DNA from: Sphingomonas endophytica
GTDB taxonomy: Bacteria > Pseudomonadota > Alphaproteobacteria > Sphingomonadales > Sphingomonadaceae
Reading direction: 5' to 3'
DNA: 64,000 nucleotides
NCBI RefSeq assembly: GCF_001476895.1
Contig: NZ_LDTB01000045.1
Coordinates: 1-64,000 of the forward strand
The position numbers and the translations under genes are program-made. Below the pieces are notes generated by a model, which was given only the letters and a program-made list of their open reading frames with translations, ran no database searches and was not told where the DNA came from. Shown one piece after another: positions 24,750 through 36,636 of this stretch; the stretch's first letter is position 1; the number at the start of each line of letters is the position of its first letter.

Positions 24750-25538
24750 ATGGACACCAGCAAGCTGTTCCGGCTCGACGATCGTGTCGCGCTGGTCACC
24801 GGCGGCAGCCGGGGAATCGGCAAGATGATCGCCGCCGGCTTCATCGCACAGGGCGCGCGCGTCTACGTCTCCAGCCGCAAGGCCGCGGCGTGCGAGGAAA
24901 CCGCCGCCGAACTCGGCCCCAATTGCATCGCGCTGCCGCAGGACGTGTCGACGGTCGACGGATGCCGCGCACTCGCCGCCGCGCTGGCGGAGCGCGAGGA
25001 GCGGCTCGACATTCTCGTCAACAACGCCGGAGCCGCCTGGGGCGTCGCCTTCGAGGACTTTCCGGAAAGCGGTTGGGACAAGGTGATGGACCTGAACGTC
25101 AAATCGCCGTTCTTCCTGACGCAATCGCTTCACGCCTTGCTGAAGGCGGGTGGCGCGGGTCAGCGGCCGGCGAAGGTCATCAACATCACATCGATCGACG
25201 GGCAGCGGCTGAACCCGTGGGAAACATATAGCTATCATGCGTCGAAATCGGCGCTGATCTACCTGACGAAGCGGCTGGCGGCGCGACTGGTCCGCGACGG
25301 GATCAACGTCACCTCGATCGCGCCGGGGGCATTCGCCAGCGATATGAACAAGGCCGCGCGCGACCATGGCGAGACCGTGGCGCGCGGTATCCCGGCCGGG
25401 CGGATCGGCACCGACGAGGATATGGCAGGCACCGCCATCTATCTCGCAAGTCGGGCGGGCGATTATGTGATCGGCGAGACGATCACCGTCGATGGCGGGC
25501 TCGTCCATGCCAGTCTCGGAACCAGCATCGACGCCTGA
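24750..25538 (+). CDS. SDR family oxidoreductase (RhlG-like 3-oxoacyl reductase type)
   Basis: 262-aa classical short-chain dehydrogenase. NADP-binding TGGSRGIGK, NNAG (ILVNNAGAAWG), catalytic Ser in NITSIDGQR and Y-x3-K in YSYHASKSALIYL. Close in pattern to RhlG-like 3-oxoacyl-ACP/CoA reductases, which fits its position after an acyl-CoA dehydrogenase; the precise substrate is inference. The Shine-Dalgarno GGGAGAGG precedes the ATG. Confidence 0.93.
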   Translation: MDTSKLFRLDDRVALVTGGSRGIGKMIAAGFIAQGARVYVSSRKAAACEETAAELGPNCIALPQDVSTVDGCRALAAALAEREERLDILVNNAGAAWGVAFEDFPESGWDKVMDLNVKSPFFLTQSLHALLKAGGAGQRPAKVINITSIDGQRLNPWETYSYHASKSALIYLTKRLAARLVRDGINVTSIAPGAFASDMNKAARDHGETVARGIPAGRIGTDEDMAGTAIYLASRAGDYVIGETITVDGGLVHASLGTSIDA

Positions 25539-25588
25539 GACATGCGCCGCATGCCCGGCACCGCCGCGCCGACCGTCGGGCGGCGCCG

Positions 25589-25614
25589 GGAACGTCGCGG
25601 CGCGCCCGCCCGTT
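25589..25614 (+). promoter_or_regulatory. EcfG-type (general stress response) promoter
   Basis: GGAAC at 25589-25593, a 17-nt spacer, CGTT at 25611-25614: a perfect match to the alphaproteobacterial EcfG consensus GGAAC-N16/17-CGTT. A start point near 25621 would give a short leader containing the CAGGAG ribosome site (25625-25630) before ATG 25638. Confidence 0.75.
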
Positions 25615-25637
25615 GTTTCTCCTACAGGAGACGACAC

Positions 25638-25799
25638 ATGAACAAGGACGCCATCCGCCCCACCACCGAAACCGCGCGCCCCAACCTGTCCACCGAGCAT
25701 CAACAGCACGGCGATGCGCGGCGGCCATCGGACACGCTCGACAAGGAACAGCCGAGTCGCGAGACGATCGACCGAACGTCGTCCCTTCGCGGAAATTGA
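25638..25799 (+). CDS. Small hydrophilic stress-type protein (53 aa)
   Basis: Not assignable to a named family. A 53-aa, highly polar, probably disordered protein (MNKDAIRPTTETARPNL, TEHQQHGDARRPSD, DKEQPSRETIDRTSS). There is an excellent Shine-Dalgarno (CAGGAG) 8 bp before the ATG and a perfect EcfG promoter upstream. Together these make it a real gene, probably of the general stress regulon. Confidence 0.8.
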   Translation: MNKDAIRPTTETARPNLSTEHQQHGDARRPSDTLDKEQPSRETIDRTSSLRGN

Positions 25800-25987
25800 C
25801 GGATCGCCTCCGCGCGGGAGGAATCCCGCGATTTCGCTGCATTGCAGCAATCATGGGGAAACGTTTCGCCCTAGCAGGAAACAGTCGACCGCTGGCGTCA
25901 AACGTATTGTTGCTCAGATCGACGAGTGCCTTGACCTGATGCTGCACCGCAACCGAGACATTTCGCTTGTTATGCGGGAGTGATCGG

Positions 25988-26227
25988 GTGCTGAATTACC
26001 TCGTCGAGAACAAGGACGACCCGATTACCTGGCGTGACGTAGAGGCGTTGCCGTTCGTCGGGTTCGCGATCCTTCTGGCGATCGGCGTCGTGCGCATCCA
26101 TCAGCAGCTGTCCCCGGTCCTCTCGGGGGAGTTCCTGAAAGCCGCCGGCATCGTCATCTTGCTCGGCGTACGTCACCTGCTGACGCGTAGCGATGACGAC
26201 ATCGTGCTGGATACCGCCGACGCATGA
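25988..26227 (+). CDS. Small membrane protein preceding bestrophin
   Basis: 79-aa protein with two hydrophobic segments (LPFVGFAILLAIGVV and FLKAAGIVILLGV), an acidic N-terminus (VENKDDPITWRD) and acidic C-terminus (TRSDDDIVLDTADA). GTG start at 25988 with GGGAG upstream; TTG 25967 is an alternative. It overlaps the bestrophin gene by ATGA, so the two are translationally coupled and may form one complex. Family not recognised. Confidence 0.7.
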   Translation: MLNYLVENKDDPITWRDVEALPFVGFAILLAIGVVRIHQQLSPVLSGEFLKAAGIVILLGVRHLLTRSDDDIVLDTADA

Positions 26228-27114
26228 TCGTCGGCCATGCGCCGCGTATCCGTCATACGCTCTATCCGGCCTGGCGAACATTGACCGTGCTGTTCGTCTG
26301 GGACTCGGTCATCACGATCTTTTACTATGTGATGCCCTTCCGCGCCCCGGAACTGCCGATCACGCTCTTCGGCACGGTGCTGGGACTGTTCCTCGGTTTT
26401 CGTACCAACTCCGCCTATCAACGATGGTGGGAGGGGCGCATTTTATGGGGCGCGATGATCAATGCCTCGCGCAGCCTGTCGCGCGCGGTGCTGGGGTTCA
26501 TCCCCGACGACAATGTGGCGGCAACCTCGCTCAAGCGCTTGATCGTGCGGCGACAGATCGCGTTCGTCCACGCGCTGCGCTGTCAATTGCGGCGACAGGA
26601 TCCGGCGCCGGAGATCGAACGTCTGCTCGGGCCGGACGCGACCGCCGAGGTCATGCTGCGCGCCAACCCGGCTAACGCGTTGCTTCACGGCACGACGCGG
26701 ATGATCGCCGACATCCGCCGCGAGGGGTTGATCGACACGATCCAGCAGGCGCAGATCGAACAGACGATGGTCGATATCGCCAACGCGCAGGGCGGAATGG
26801 AGCGGCTGAAGAACACGCCACTGCCCGCGCAATATCGAAGCTTCCCGGTATTCTTCGCGCGATTGATGTGTCTGTTGCTGCCATTCGGACTGGTCGAATC
26901 GCTCGAATGGGCGACACCGATCGGCTCGTCGGTCGCGGGCTTCATGTTTCTTGCCGGGCTGCAGGTCGCTGACGATCTGGTCGATCCGTTCGCGAACACC
27001 GTCCATGACGTGCCGCTGACCGCGATGTGCCGAACGATCGAAATCGATTTGCTGCAAGTCGCCGGATACGACGCGCCAGAGCCGCTGAAGCCGGTGAGGA
27101 ACGTGCTCTGGTGA
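26224..27114 (+). CDS. Bestrophin family (UPF0187) channel protein
   Basis: 296-aa inner-membrane protein of the bacterial bestrophin family. Typical parts are the first membrane segment TVLFVWDSVITIFYYV, the turn GLFLGFRTNSAYQRWWEGRILWG, the basic/helical cytosolic part, and PFGLVESLEWATPIGSSVAGFMFLAGLQVADDLVDPF. Bacterial bestrophins form pentameric, mostly cation-conducting channels. Start ATG 26224 lies inside the stop of the small membrane gene. Confidence 0.93.
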   Translation: MIVGHAPRIRHTLYPAWRTLTVLFVWDSVITIFYYVMPFRAPELPITLFGTVLGLFLGFRTNSAYQRWWEGRILWGAMINASRSLSRAVLGFIPDDNVAATSLKRLIVRRQIAFVHALRCQLRRQDPAPEIERLLGPDATAEVMLRANPANALLHGTTRMIADIRREGLIDTIQQAQIEQTMVDIANAQGGMERLKNTPLPAQYRSFPVFFARLMCLLLPFGLVESLEWATPIGSSVAGFMFLAGLQVADDLVDPFANTVHDVPLTAMCRTIEIDLLQVAGYDAPEPLKPVRNVLW

Positions 27115-27121
27115 GGTGAGT

Positions 27122-27149
27122 GGGGAGCTTCTGTTGCCCGGTGCTCCCC
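27122..27149 (+). terminator. Hairpin after the bestrophin operon
   Basis: A perfect 7-bp stem (27122-27128 with 27143-27149), 14-nt loop, starting 8 bp after the stop. No T-run. Its loop contains the first copy of a 16-bp direct repeat. Confidence 0.4.
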
Positions 27150-27181
27150 GTACCGCTGGATTCCCCTTCTGTTGCCCGGTG
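27128..27181. repeat. Pair of 16-bp direct repeats
   Basis: CTTCTGTTGCCCGGTG occurs at 27128-27143 and again at 27166-27181, 38 bp apart start to start, each followed by a run of G/C. This could be a remnant of a duplicated terminator or a binding site. Confidence 0.6.
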
Positions 27182-27512
27182 GGGTCCAACCGCGCTATTT
27201 TGGTGTAACGTCAGGCCGTTAGGCCGTCAGTTACGCCGCAATCGCGAGTGCTTCGTTATCGTTGGCACTTGTGTAATGGGCCGTTGCGGTGGTCCCATTC
27301 CGAGCGAAAACAGCGCCTTTCAACACACGTCGATCCTAGTTCGGCCCCGTCAACGTCGCTGCAACAGGTCCAGCGTCGATGGTGGAGCCGCCGGGTACCG
27401 CCCCCGGGTCCGCTGCGTCTATTCTACGCCGCAATTTATCGCCATAGCCGGGTAGAACCCGACCCCGTTCATATAGTGCCTTTTTCCGCCTGCGCAAAGA
27501 GGGGTTCGCCAT
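27182..27512. other. Long intergenic region before the Rrf2 gene
   Basis: About 330 bp without a credible gene on either strand. I see no tRNA cloverleaf, transposase remnant or obvious riboswitch. Composition is slightly lower in GC than the flanks. An unannotated small RNA cannot be excluded. Confidence 0.45.
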
Positions 27513-27541
27513 TTGCGCGCCACAATATCCCTGTATATAGT
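27513..27541 (+). promoter_or_regulatory. Sigma-70-type promoter of the Rrf2 gene with overlapping palindrome
   Basis: TTGCGC (27513-27518), a 17-nt spacer, TATAGT (27536-27541). The ATG begins 6 bp after the -10, so transcription should start at or near the A of the ATG, giving a leaderless mRNA. No Shine-Dalgarno is present. A 24-bp imperfect palindrome (27525-27548, ATATCCC...GGGCTAT) covers the -10 and the start codon, well placed for autorepression. Confidence 0.5.
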
Positions 27542-27546
27542 GGGCT

Positions 27547-27978
27547 ATGCTTACCCAGCGCTCCCGTTACGCTTTGCGATCGATGTTGTTTCTCGCCGGC
27601 GTACCAGCCGGAGCGCCGCCGACCCCGATGACCCGGATCGCCGCGGAGGCCAACGTCCCCCGCAAGTTCCTGGAACTGATCCTTGCCGATCTGCGCGATG
27701 CCGGATTGTTGCACAGCTATCGCGGCAAGATGGGTGGCTATGTCCTGTCGCGCCCGGCGCAGTTGATCTCGCTCGGCGAGGTGATCCGCGTTATCGAGGG
27801 GCCGCTGGCCTTGGTCCCTTGCGTCAGCCGCACGGCCTATCGCCCGTGCAAGGATTGCAAGAGCGAGGCGGAGTGCGCGATCCGGCTGGCGATGATGCGC
27901 GTTCGCGATGAAACCGCGCGCATCCTCGACGGCACCAGCCTTGCGGATGCGACCGCGCAAAGCCTGGCCGCTGCCTGA
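27547..27978 (+). CDS. Rrf2 family transcriptional regulator
   Basis: 143-aa winged-helix regulator. N-terminal MLTQRSRYALRSMLFLA and recognition-helix region VPRKFLELILADLRDAGLL, wing GKMGGYVLSRPA. The Cys cluster CVSRTAYRPCKDCKSEAEC suggests an iron-sulphur ligand set, as in IscR- or NsrR-like sensors, but with different spacing. It is followed by ligA 52 bp later. Targets unknown; it probably represses itself. Confidence 0.93.
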   Translation: MLTQRSRYALRSMLFLAGVPAGAPPTPMTRIAAEANVPRKFLELILADLRDAGLLHSYRGKMGGYVLSRPAQLISLGEVIRVIEGPLALVPCVSRTAYRPCKDCKSEAECAIRLAMMRVRDETARILDGTSLADATAQSLAAA

Positions 27979-28021
27979 CGCTCCCCGCGATGCTCTGGAC
28001 GGGTCGTCGCGCTGCTTATAG

Positions 28022-30178
<2,157 letters not shown>

Positions 30179-30228
30179 CGGAATGGAGGTCACGGGCTCC
30201 CGCTACGACGCCTCCACCTTCCTCGGCA

Positions 30229-31485
30229 TCATTTCGACGCCCGCGTCTCCGGCATCGCGATCCAGTACAATCCCAGGCCCGCCGCCGCGATCACCGCCAG
30301 GGCCAGGAACGCCATAATGTAGCTGGTCATGACGATGATCGTGCCTGCCAGCGTGGCGCTCAGCGCAGCACCCAGGCCCTGCGCGGTGGCTACCGCACCC
30401 TGCGCGACGTTGAAGCGCCCGCTGCCGCGCGTCAGGTCGGCGATCACCACGGGGAACAACGCACCGAAGATCCCCGCTCCCACGCCATCCAGCGCCTGCA
30501 CCCCGACCAGCCACCACGGATCGTTCGAAAACGTGTAGAGCGCGCCCCGGGCCGCCAGTACGGCGAAGGCGGCGAGAAAGATCGGCTTGGTACCCCAGCG
30601 GTCGACCCGCCTGCCGACCAGAACCGCCATCGGCACCATCACCAGTTGCGCGGCGACGATACAGGCGGCGGTCAGCGACGTCGCGCTATCCTTGCCGGCG
30701 GTGCGCGTCAGCAACTGGCTGACGGAAGTCAGCATCGCGGCGTTGGCGAGATGGAACAGGAAGGCGACCGCCGCGAACAACAGCAGGGCGCGATTTTCGA
30801 CCAGCATCCGCCAGCCGCTGGGCTGCTCGCAATCCGCATCTGCGCCATCTTGGCAATCCAGGCCGCGCGCCACATCGTTATCGATCGCGCGATTGTCGAT
30901 CCGCAGCGCCACCGCGACGCTGGCGACGGTCAAACCGCCCATCAGCCAGAACACCACTTCCGGCCCATATCGCCACGCCAGCGCGCCCGCCAGCGCGGCG
31001 GATACGGCATTGCCGGCATGGTTGAAGGCCTCGTTGCGGCCGACTCGCCCGGCAAAGGCCCTGGTGCCGACCAGCCCGAGCGTAATGGCGGTGATCGCGG
31101 GGGCGAACACCGCCCCGGAGGCGGCTGCGACCGCCTGGGTCATCGTGACCAACGTCCTGCCATGGACGAACGGCAGCGACACGCTGGACGCGGTTACCAG
31201 CAACGCGGCGATGATCACCAGCGCCGGCTTATTGCGGGCACGATCGATCAGCGCACCAGCCGGGACCTGCGACAATAGGCCGACGATTCCTGCGATCGTC
31301 AGCGTCACGCCGACCGTTGCCTCGTTCCAGCCATGACGCGGCCCTCGCACGGCAAGCAGATAGATCGCCAGATAAGGTCCGAGACCGTCGCGCACATCAG
31401 CAAGGAAGAAGTTCAACCAATCGAGCGTCGCGCCGCTACTTTGGGTCGGGCGCGGGTGTGGGCGGGCAAGCGTCATCGTCGTCAT
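30229..31485 (-). CDS. MFS transporter (drug/metabolite exporter type)
   Basis: 418-aa, 12-helix major facilitator. The loop 2-3 motif appears as PAGALIDRARNKPALV and the second-half equivalent as GRRVDRWGTKPIFL. It contains DWLNFFLADVRDGLGPYLAIYLL at the N-terminus and an acidic, Cys-containing mid-loop (LDCQDGADADCEQ). Substrate unknown. Start ATG 31485 (MTTMTLARPH); upstream codons belong to the intergenic region. It converges on ligA with a 50-bp gap. Confidence 0.9.
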   Translation of the reverse strand: MTTMTLARPHPRPTQSSGATLDWLNFFLADVRDGLGPYLAIYLLAVRGPRHGWNEATVGVTLTIAGIVGLLSQVPAGALIDRARNKPALVIIAALLVTASSVSLPFVHGRTLVTMTQAVAAASGAVFAPAITAITLGLVGTRAFAGRVGRNEAFNHAGNAVSAALAGALAWRYGPEVVFWLMGGLTVASVAVALRIDNRAIDNDVARGLDCQDGADADCEQPSGWRMLVENRALLLFAAVAFLFHLANAAMLTSVSQLLTRTAGKDSATSLTAACIVAAQLVMVPMAVLVGRRVDRWGTKPIFLAAFAVLAARGALYTFSNDPWWLVGVQALDGVGAGIFGALFPVVIADLTRGSGRFNVAQGAVATAQGLGAALSATLAGTIIVMTSYIMAFLALAVIAAAGLGLYWIAMPETRASK

Positions 31486-31566
31486 ACGGCCGTTCACCCT
31501 GGGCACGGAAGCGCGTCGGGCGGAGGAACGACGGTGGCGTCCGAATTGATCCAGATCGCTGACATG

Positions 31567-31593
31567 AAAAAAGGCGGCCCGTGGGGGCCGCCC
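31567..31593 (-). terminator. Rho-independent terminator of ftsH
   Basis: An 8-bp perfect GC stem (31592-31585 with 31580-31573) and a 4-nt loop, followed on the transcribed minus strand by six T. It lies 24 bp past the ftsH stop and separates ftsH from the MFS gene. Confidence 0.85.
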
Positions 31594-31616
31594 ATTAGCG
31601 TTTACCAAAGGCGCTT

Positions 31617-33599
<1,983 letters not shown>

Positions 33600-33661
33600 C
33601 GGCTACCTTTCCATCGGCTAATGTAGGCTCGCAGGGGTTAATGGCAATGGAACAAGGTCGT

Positions 33662-34666
33662 TCAGACTGATCGACGTGGCGGTGCGGCGCAAAATATCCA
33701 TCCGTCGCGCGCCGGCCGGATCAAAATACCCGCCTGCGTGGCCGCCCGCCCGGTTTCGAGCGCGTCCAGCACCCCCTCGACATTCGCCGAGTCGCGGAAA
33801 TCCGGCCGACTGATCCCCAGCTCCGTGCGCGTAGAGGCGATCGCGCGCCGCAGCAGGCGGCGACGCACCTCGCGGGGCTCACCGGCCGCCGGCAGCGGCT
33901 GACCGGCACCATGCCAGCACGTCGCCCAGATCCGCTCCGCGAACTGCGACAGTACCTCGTCCGCCTCGGCCAGGAATCCGGCGGAGGCGGCGAGCGCGAC
34001 CGGATCGAGCGCGGGCGTGGCAGCGAGCAGGGCGCGGATCGCAGTACGATCGTGCCGCGGATCGTCGTTGGAAGGATCGTCGACGAACGGCGTCGCGCTT
34101 TCCTCCACCAACGCCCGCAGTTCGGCGCGTCGCCAGCCGAGCAGCGGACGGAGCACGACACCGAAGGGATCGGATCGAACCGCACGAATGGCGGCCAGTC
34201 CGCCCAGCCCGGACGCGCGCCGCAGCCGCATCAACAACGTCTCCGCCTGATCGTCGGCGTGGTGCGCGGTAAGCAGCATCGCCACCCCCGCCTCCCCCGC
34301 CCACGCCGTCAGCGCGGCATAGCGCGCGTCGCGGGCGCGCATCTGGACGCTGTTGCCGGTGATCGGCGCGGCGGGAACCAGGGTGCGATGCGGCACGCGC
34401 AGCGCCGCACAGACCTCCGCGACAAGCCGCGCCTCCATCGCCGATTCGGCACGAAGGCGATGGTCCACCGTCGCAACGGTCACGCGCCCGGGCATTGCCG
34501 CTGTCGCGAGCCGCAGCATCGCCATGCTGTCGGGTCCGCCCGACACGGCGAGCGCGATCCTGCCCTCACCCGGCGGCGTGCCCCCGTCGAACGCCTGCGC
34601 GACCAGCCGGAGGAGATCGCGACCAAATCGCGCCACCGCCGCCTCGGGCAGCGGCCGCAACGTCAC
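33662..34666 (-). CDS. tilS: tRNA(Ile)-lysidine synthase TilS
   Basis: 334-aa PP-loop ATPase that converts the wobble C34 of tRNA-Ile2 to lysidine, changing its decoding from AUG to AUA. The PP-loop is LAVSGGPDSMAM; further family marks are VDHRLRAESAMEA, TAHHADDQAETLLMRL and DPSNDDPRHDR. Start at GTG 34666 (MTLRPLPEAAVARF), 1 bp after the cpoB stop; an in-frame ATG at 34702 would overlap cpoB. Shorter C-terminal region than E. coli TilS, as in other alphaproteobacteria. Confidence 0.95.
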   Translation of the reverse strand: MTLRPLPEAAVARFGRDLLRLVAQAFDGGTPPGEGRIALAVSGGPDSMAMLRLATAAMPGRVTVATVDHRLRAESAMEARLVAEVCAALRVPHRTLVPAAPITGNSVQMRARDARYAALTAWAGEAGVAMLLTAHHADDQAETLLMRLRRASGLGGLAAIRAVRSDPFGVVLRPLLGWRRAELRALVEESATPFVDDPSNDDPRHDRTAIRALLAATPALDPVALAASAGFLAEADEVLSQFAERIWATCWHGAGQPLPAAGEPREVRRRLLRRAIASTRTELGISRPDFRDSANVEGVLDALETGRAATQAGILIRPARDGWIFCAAPPRRSV

Positions 34667-34667
34667 C

Positions 34668-35555
34668 TCACTTGCACTTGGCGGCGGCGCGCGCCTTGAC
34701 AATATCGGCCTTCATCTTCGCCGAAATGGTCGCGCCATATACGTCGGTGAGTTCACCATAGACCTTGCAGGCGTCCGCCGCCTTGTCGAGCTTCACCAGC
34801 GCGCTACCAAGGTAATAGAGGCTGTCCGGCGCCCGCTCGCCGTCCGGGAACTTCTTGTAATTGTCGTAGAAGGCGATCGACGCGAGGCTGGGCTTGCCGT
34901 CGTCGAGATAGGCGCGACCGATCAGGTTCTGGGCATAGCTGGCGCGCCGCGACTTCGGATAATCGGCGACGACCTTTTTCAGCGCCGTCACTGCCTCGCC
35001 GTAACGCTTCGCCTCCCACAGGCGGAAGCCATAGAGATAGCCGTCCTCGGCCGCATCGCCGGTGCTGGGCTTCACGACATTGGCAGCCGGACCGGACGCC
35101 GCGGCCGGGGCCGGAGCTTCGGGGACGGTCACATCCGGGCCCCCGACCGGCGGTGCGGTCACTGTCGACACGGGTGGCGGGGCGGCCAGTTTCGCGTCGG
35201 TGGCCTTGCGATAATCCTCGAACTGCTGCTCCAACTGGCGCAGCCGATGGTCGTTCTGCTCGATCTGCCCGGTCATCGCGGCCAGTTGCTGTTCGAGCGA
35301 AGTGACGCGCGATGTCAGGTCGGTCAGCGCACCCGACGCGGGCACCCCGGTCTGTTCGGTCGGCGTAGGCGCGGTCGGCGCGATCTGCGGCTCTACCATC
35401 ATGCCCGCGCCGCCGGGGAACACCTTGCGCTGCACCGCGCGCATTTCGCTTTCCAGCTTGCCGACCCGTGCGTCCAGCGGCACGTCGCGCTGCGCCATGG
35501 CGGGGCTTGCGAGGGTCATGGCGATCGCAGCGCCCAGCAGAAATTTGGTCATCAT
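34668..35555 (-). CDS. cpoB: Cell division coordinator CpoB (YbgF), TPR protein
   Basis: 295-aa periplasmic protein. Signal peptide (MMTKFLLGAAIAMTLASPAMAQ), an N-terminal coiled coil (LTSRVTSLEQQLAAMTGQIEQ), a Pro/Ala/Val linker, and a C-terminal TPR block (YLYGFRLWEAKRYGEAVTALK, YAQNLIGRAYLDDGKPSLA, DSLYYLGSALVKLDKAADAC). CpoB couples peptidoglycan synthesis to outer-membrane constriction with Tol-Pal. Here it sits upstream of tilS-ftsH rather than beside the tol-pal genes. Confidence 0.93.
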   Translation of the reverse strand: MMTKFLLGAAIAMTLASPAMAQRDVPLDARVGKLESEMRAVQRKVFPGGAGMMVEPQIAPTAPTPTEQTGVPASGALTDLTSRVTSLEQQLAAMTGQIEQNDHRLRQLEQQFEDYRKATDAKLAAPPPVSTVTAPPVGGPDVTVPEAPAPAAASGPAANVVKPSTGDAAEDGYLYGFRLWEAKRYGEAVTALKKVVADYPKSRRASYAQNLIGRAYLDDGKPSLASIAFYDNYKKFPDGERAPDSLYYLGSALVKLDKAADACKVYGELTDVYGATISAKMKADIVKARAAAKCK

Positions 35556-35637
35556 GTCATCCCACGATGCTCGATCACATCGGATATAGGCTTGAAATTC
35601 TTTGCTGTCGTCCGTGCCAGACGGCCGACGGCGATCA

Positions 35638-36525
35638 TCATTGCCCCACGACCGGCCGGAACGCCGGAGGTGACGCAGGCGCCGACGATCCCGTAGCGGA
35701 CGGCGACGCGAGCGGTGCCGCGCCCGACACGCCCGAGAAGCGCGCCGCCAGCGCCGGAGCGCTGATCCCGACGTCCTTCATCGCGCGCTTGCCGTCACCC
35801 AGCGGCGGCAGCGCCCGGCCATCGACGGTGATCGTCAACTGATCGGGTCGCCCGATGTTCAGCATCGGCCGATCGGTCCCGGCGGGCACCTCGAACGTCT
35901 GGCCCGGCTGCAGCGTGCCGGTGAACAGCGTCTTGTTCGCGCCGTCATATACCCGCATCCACACCTCGTTCTTCGCGGTCAGCACCACCTGCCCGGTCGC
36001 GGGCGTCGGGCTCGGCGGCGGAACCGGCGCGCTGCGCGCCACCGTTGCCGCGGGACTGGCCGCGACCGCTTCCGGTGCTTCCTGCGTGCCGCGGAACATC
36101 CCGGTCGACAGCCAGAGCACGCCGAGCACCAGCACCGCCAGCCCGAGACCCGCCGCGACGATCACCGTGAAGCGCGACGGCCCGCGCGACGGATCCGCGA
36201 TCTCCTCGATATGATGCTGGCGCATCGGCATCGCGCCGCGCGCCAGTTCGCTGCGGATGCCACGCCCGATCTCGGTCTGGTCCAGCCCGACCGCGCGCGC
36301 ATACGCCCGCGCGAAGCCCGAGGCGTAGGTCGGCGACGGCAACAGGTCGAGCCGGTCGTCCTCCAGCGCTTCGAGGAAGCGCTGCGTCACGCGCGTGCGT
36401 GCCGCCACCTCCGCCACCGACAGCCCCTGCGCCTCGCGGGCGGCACGCAGCCGCGCACCCACGGTGCCGGGCGCGGGCGCGCCGGACCGGGCGGCTGCTT
36501 CTGCGGGATGCTCGCCTTCGCTCAT
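35638..36525 (-). CDS. RodZ-like HTH / DUF4115 membrane protein
   Basis: 295-aa protein with an N-terminal cytoplasmic Xre-type HTH (VGARLRAAREAQGLSVAEVAARTRVTQ...), the RodZ-like SPTYASGFARAYARAVGLD block, one membrane helix (FTVIVAAGLGLAVLVLGVLWL) and a C-terminal periplasmic DUF4115 beta domain (EVWMRVYDGANKTLFTGTL). RodZ links MreB to the elongation machinery. Ends in a low-complexity Ala/Pro/Ser tail. Start ATG 36525 (MSEGEHPAE). Confidence 0.9.
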   Translation of the reverse strand: MSEGEHPAEAAARSGAPAPGTVGARLRAAREAQGLSVAEVAARTRVTQRFLEALEDDRLDLLPSPTYASGFARAYARAVGLDQTEIGRGIRSELARGAMPMRQHHIEEIADPSRGPSRFTVIVAAGLGLAVLVLGVLWLSTGMFRGTQEAPEAVAASPAATVARSAPVPPPSPTPATGQVVLTAKNEVWMRVYDGANKTLFTGTLQPGQTFEVPAGTDRPMLNIGRPDQLTITVDGRALPPLGDGKRAMKDVGISAPALAARFSGVSGAAPLASPSATGSSAPASPPAFRPVVGQ

Positions 36526-36636
36526 TCCTGTCTCCGACCCCGGCATTCGTGGCAATGCATTACCATTCGTCTTTCAAAGCGGCACCGGAGTGTCAACCGA
36601 TCCCGGTCACCCGTCCTGGCTCGATCCGTCCGATTG

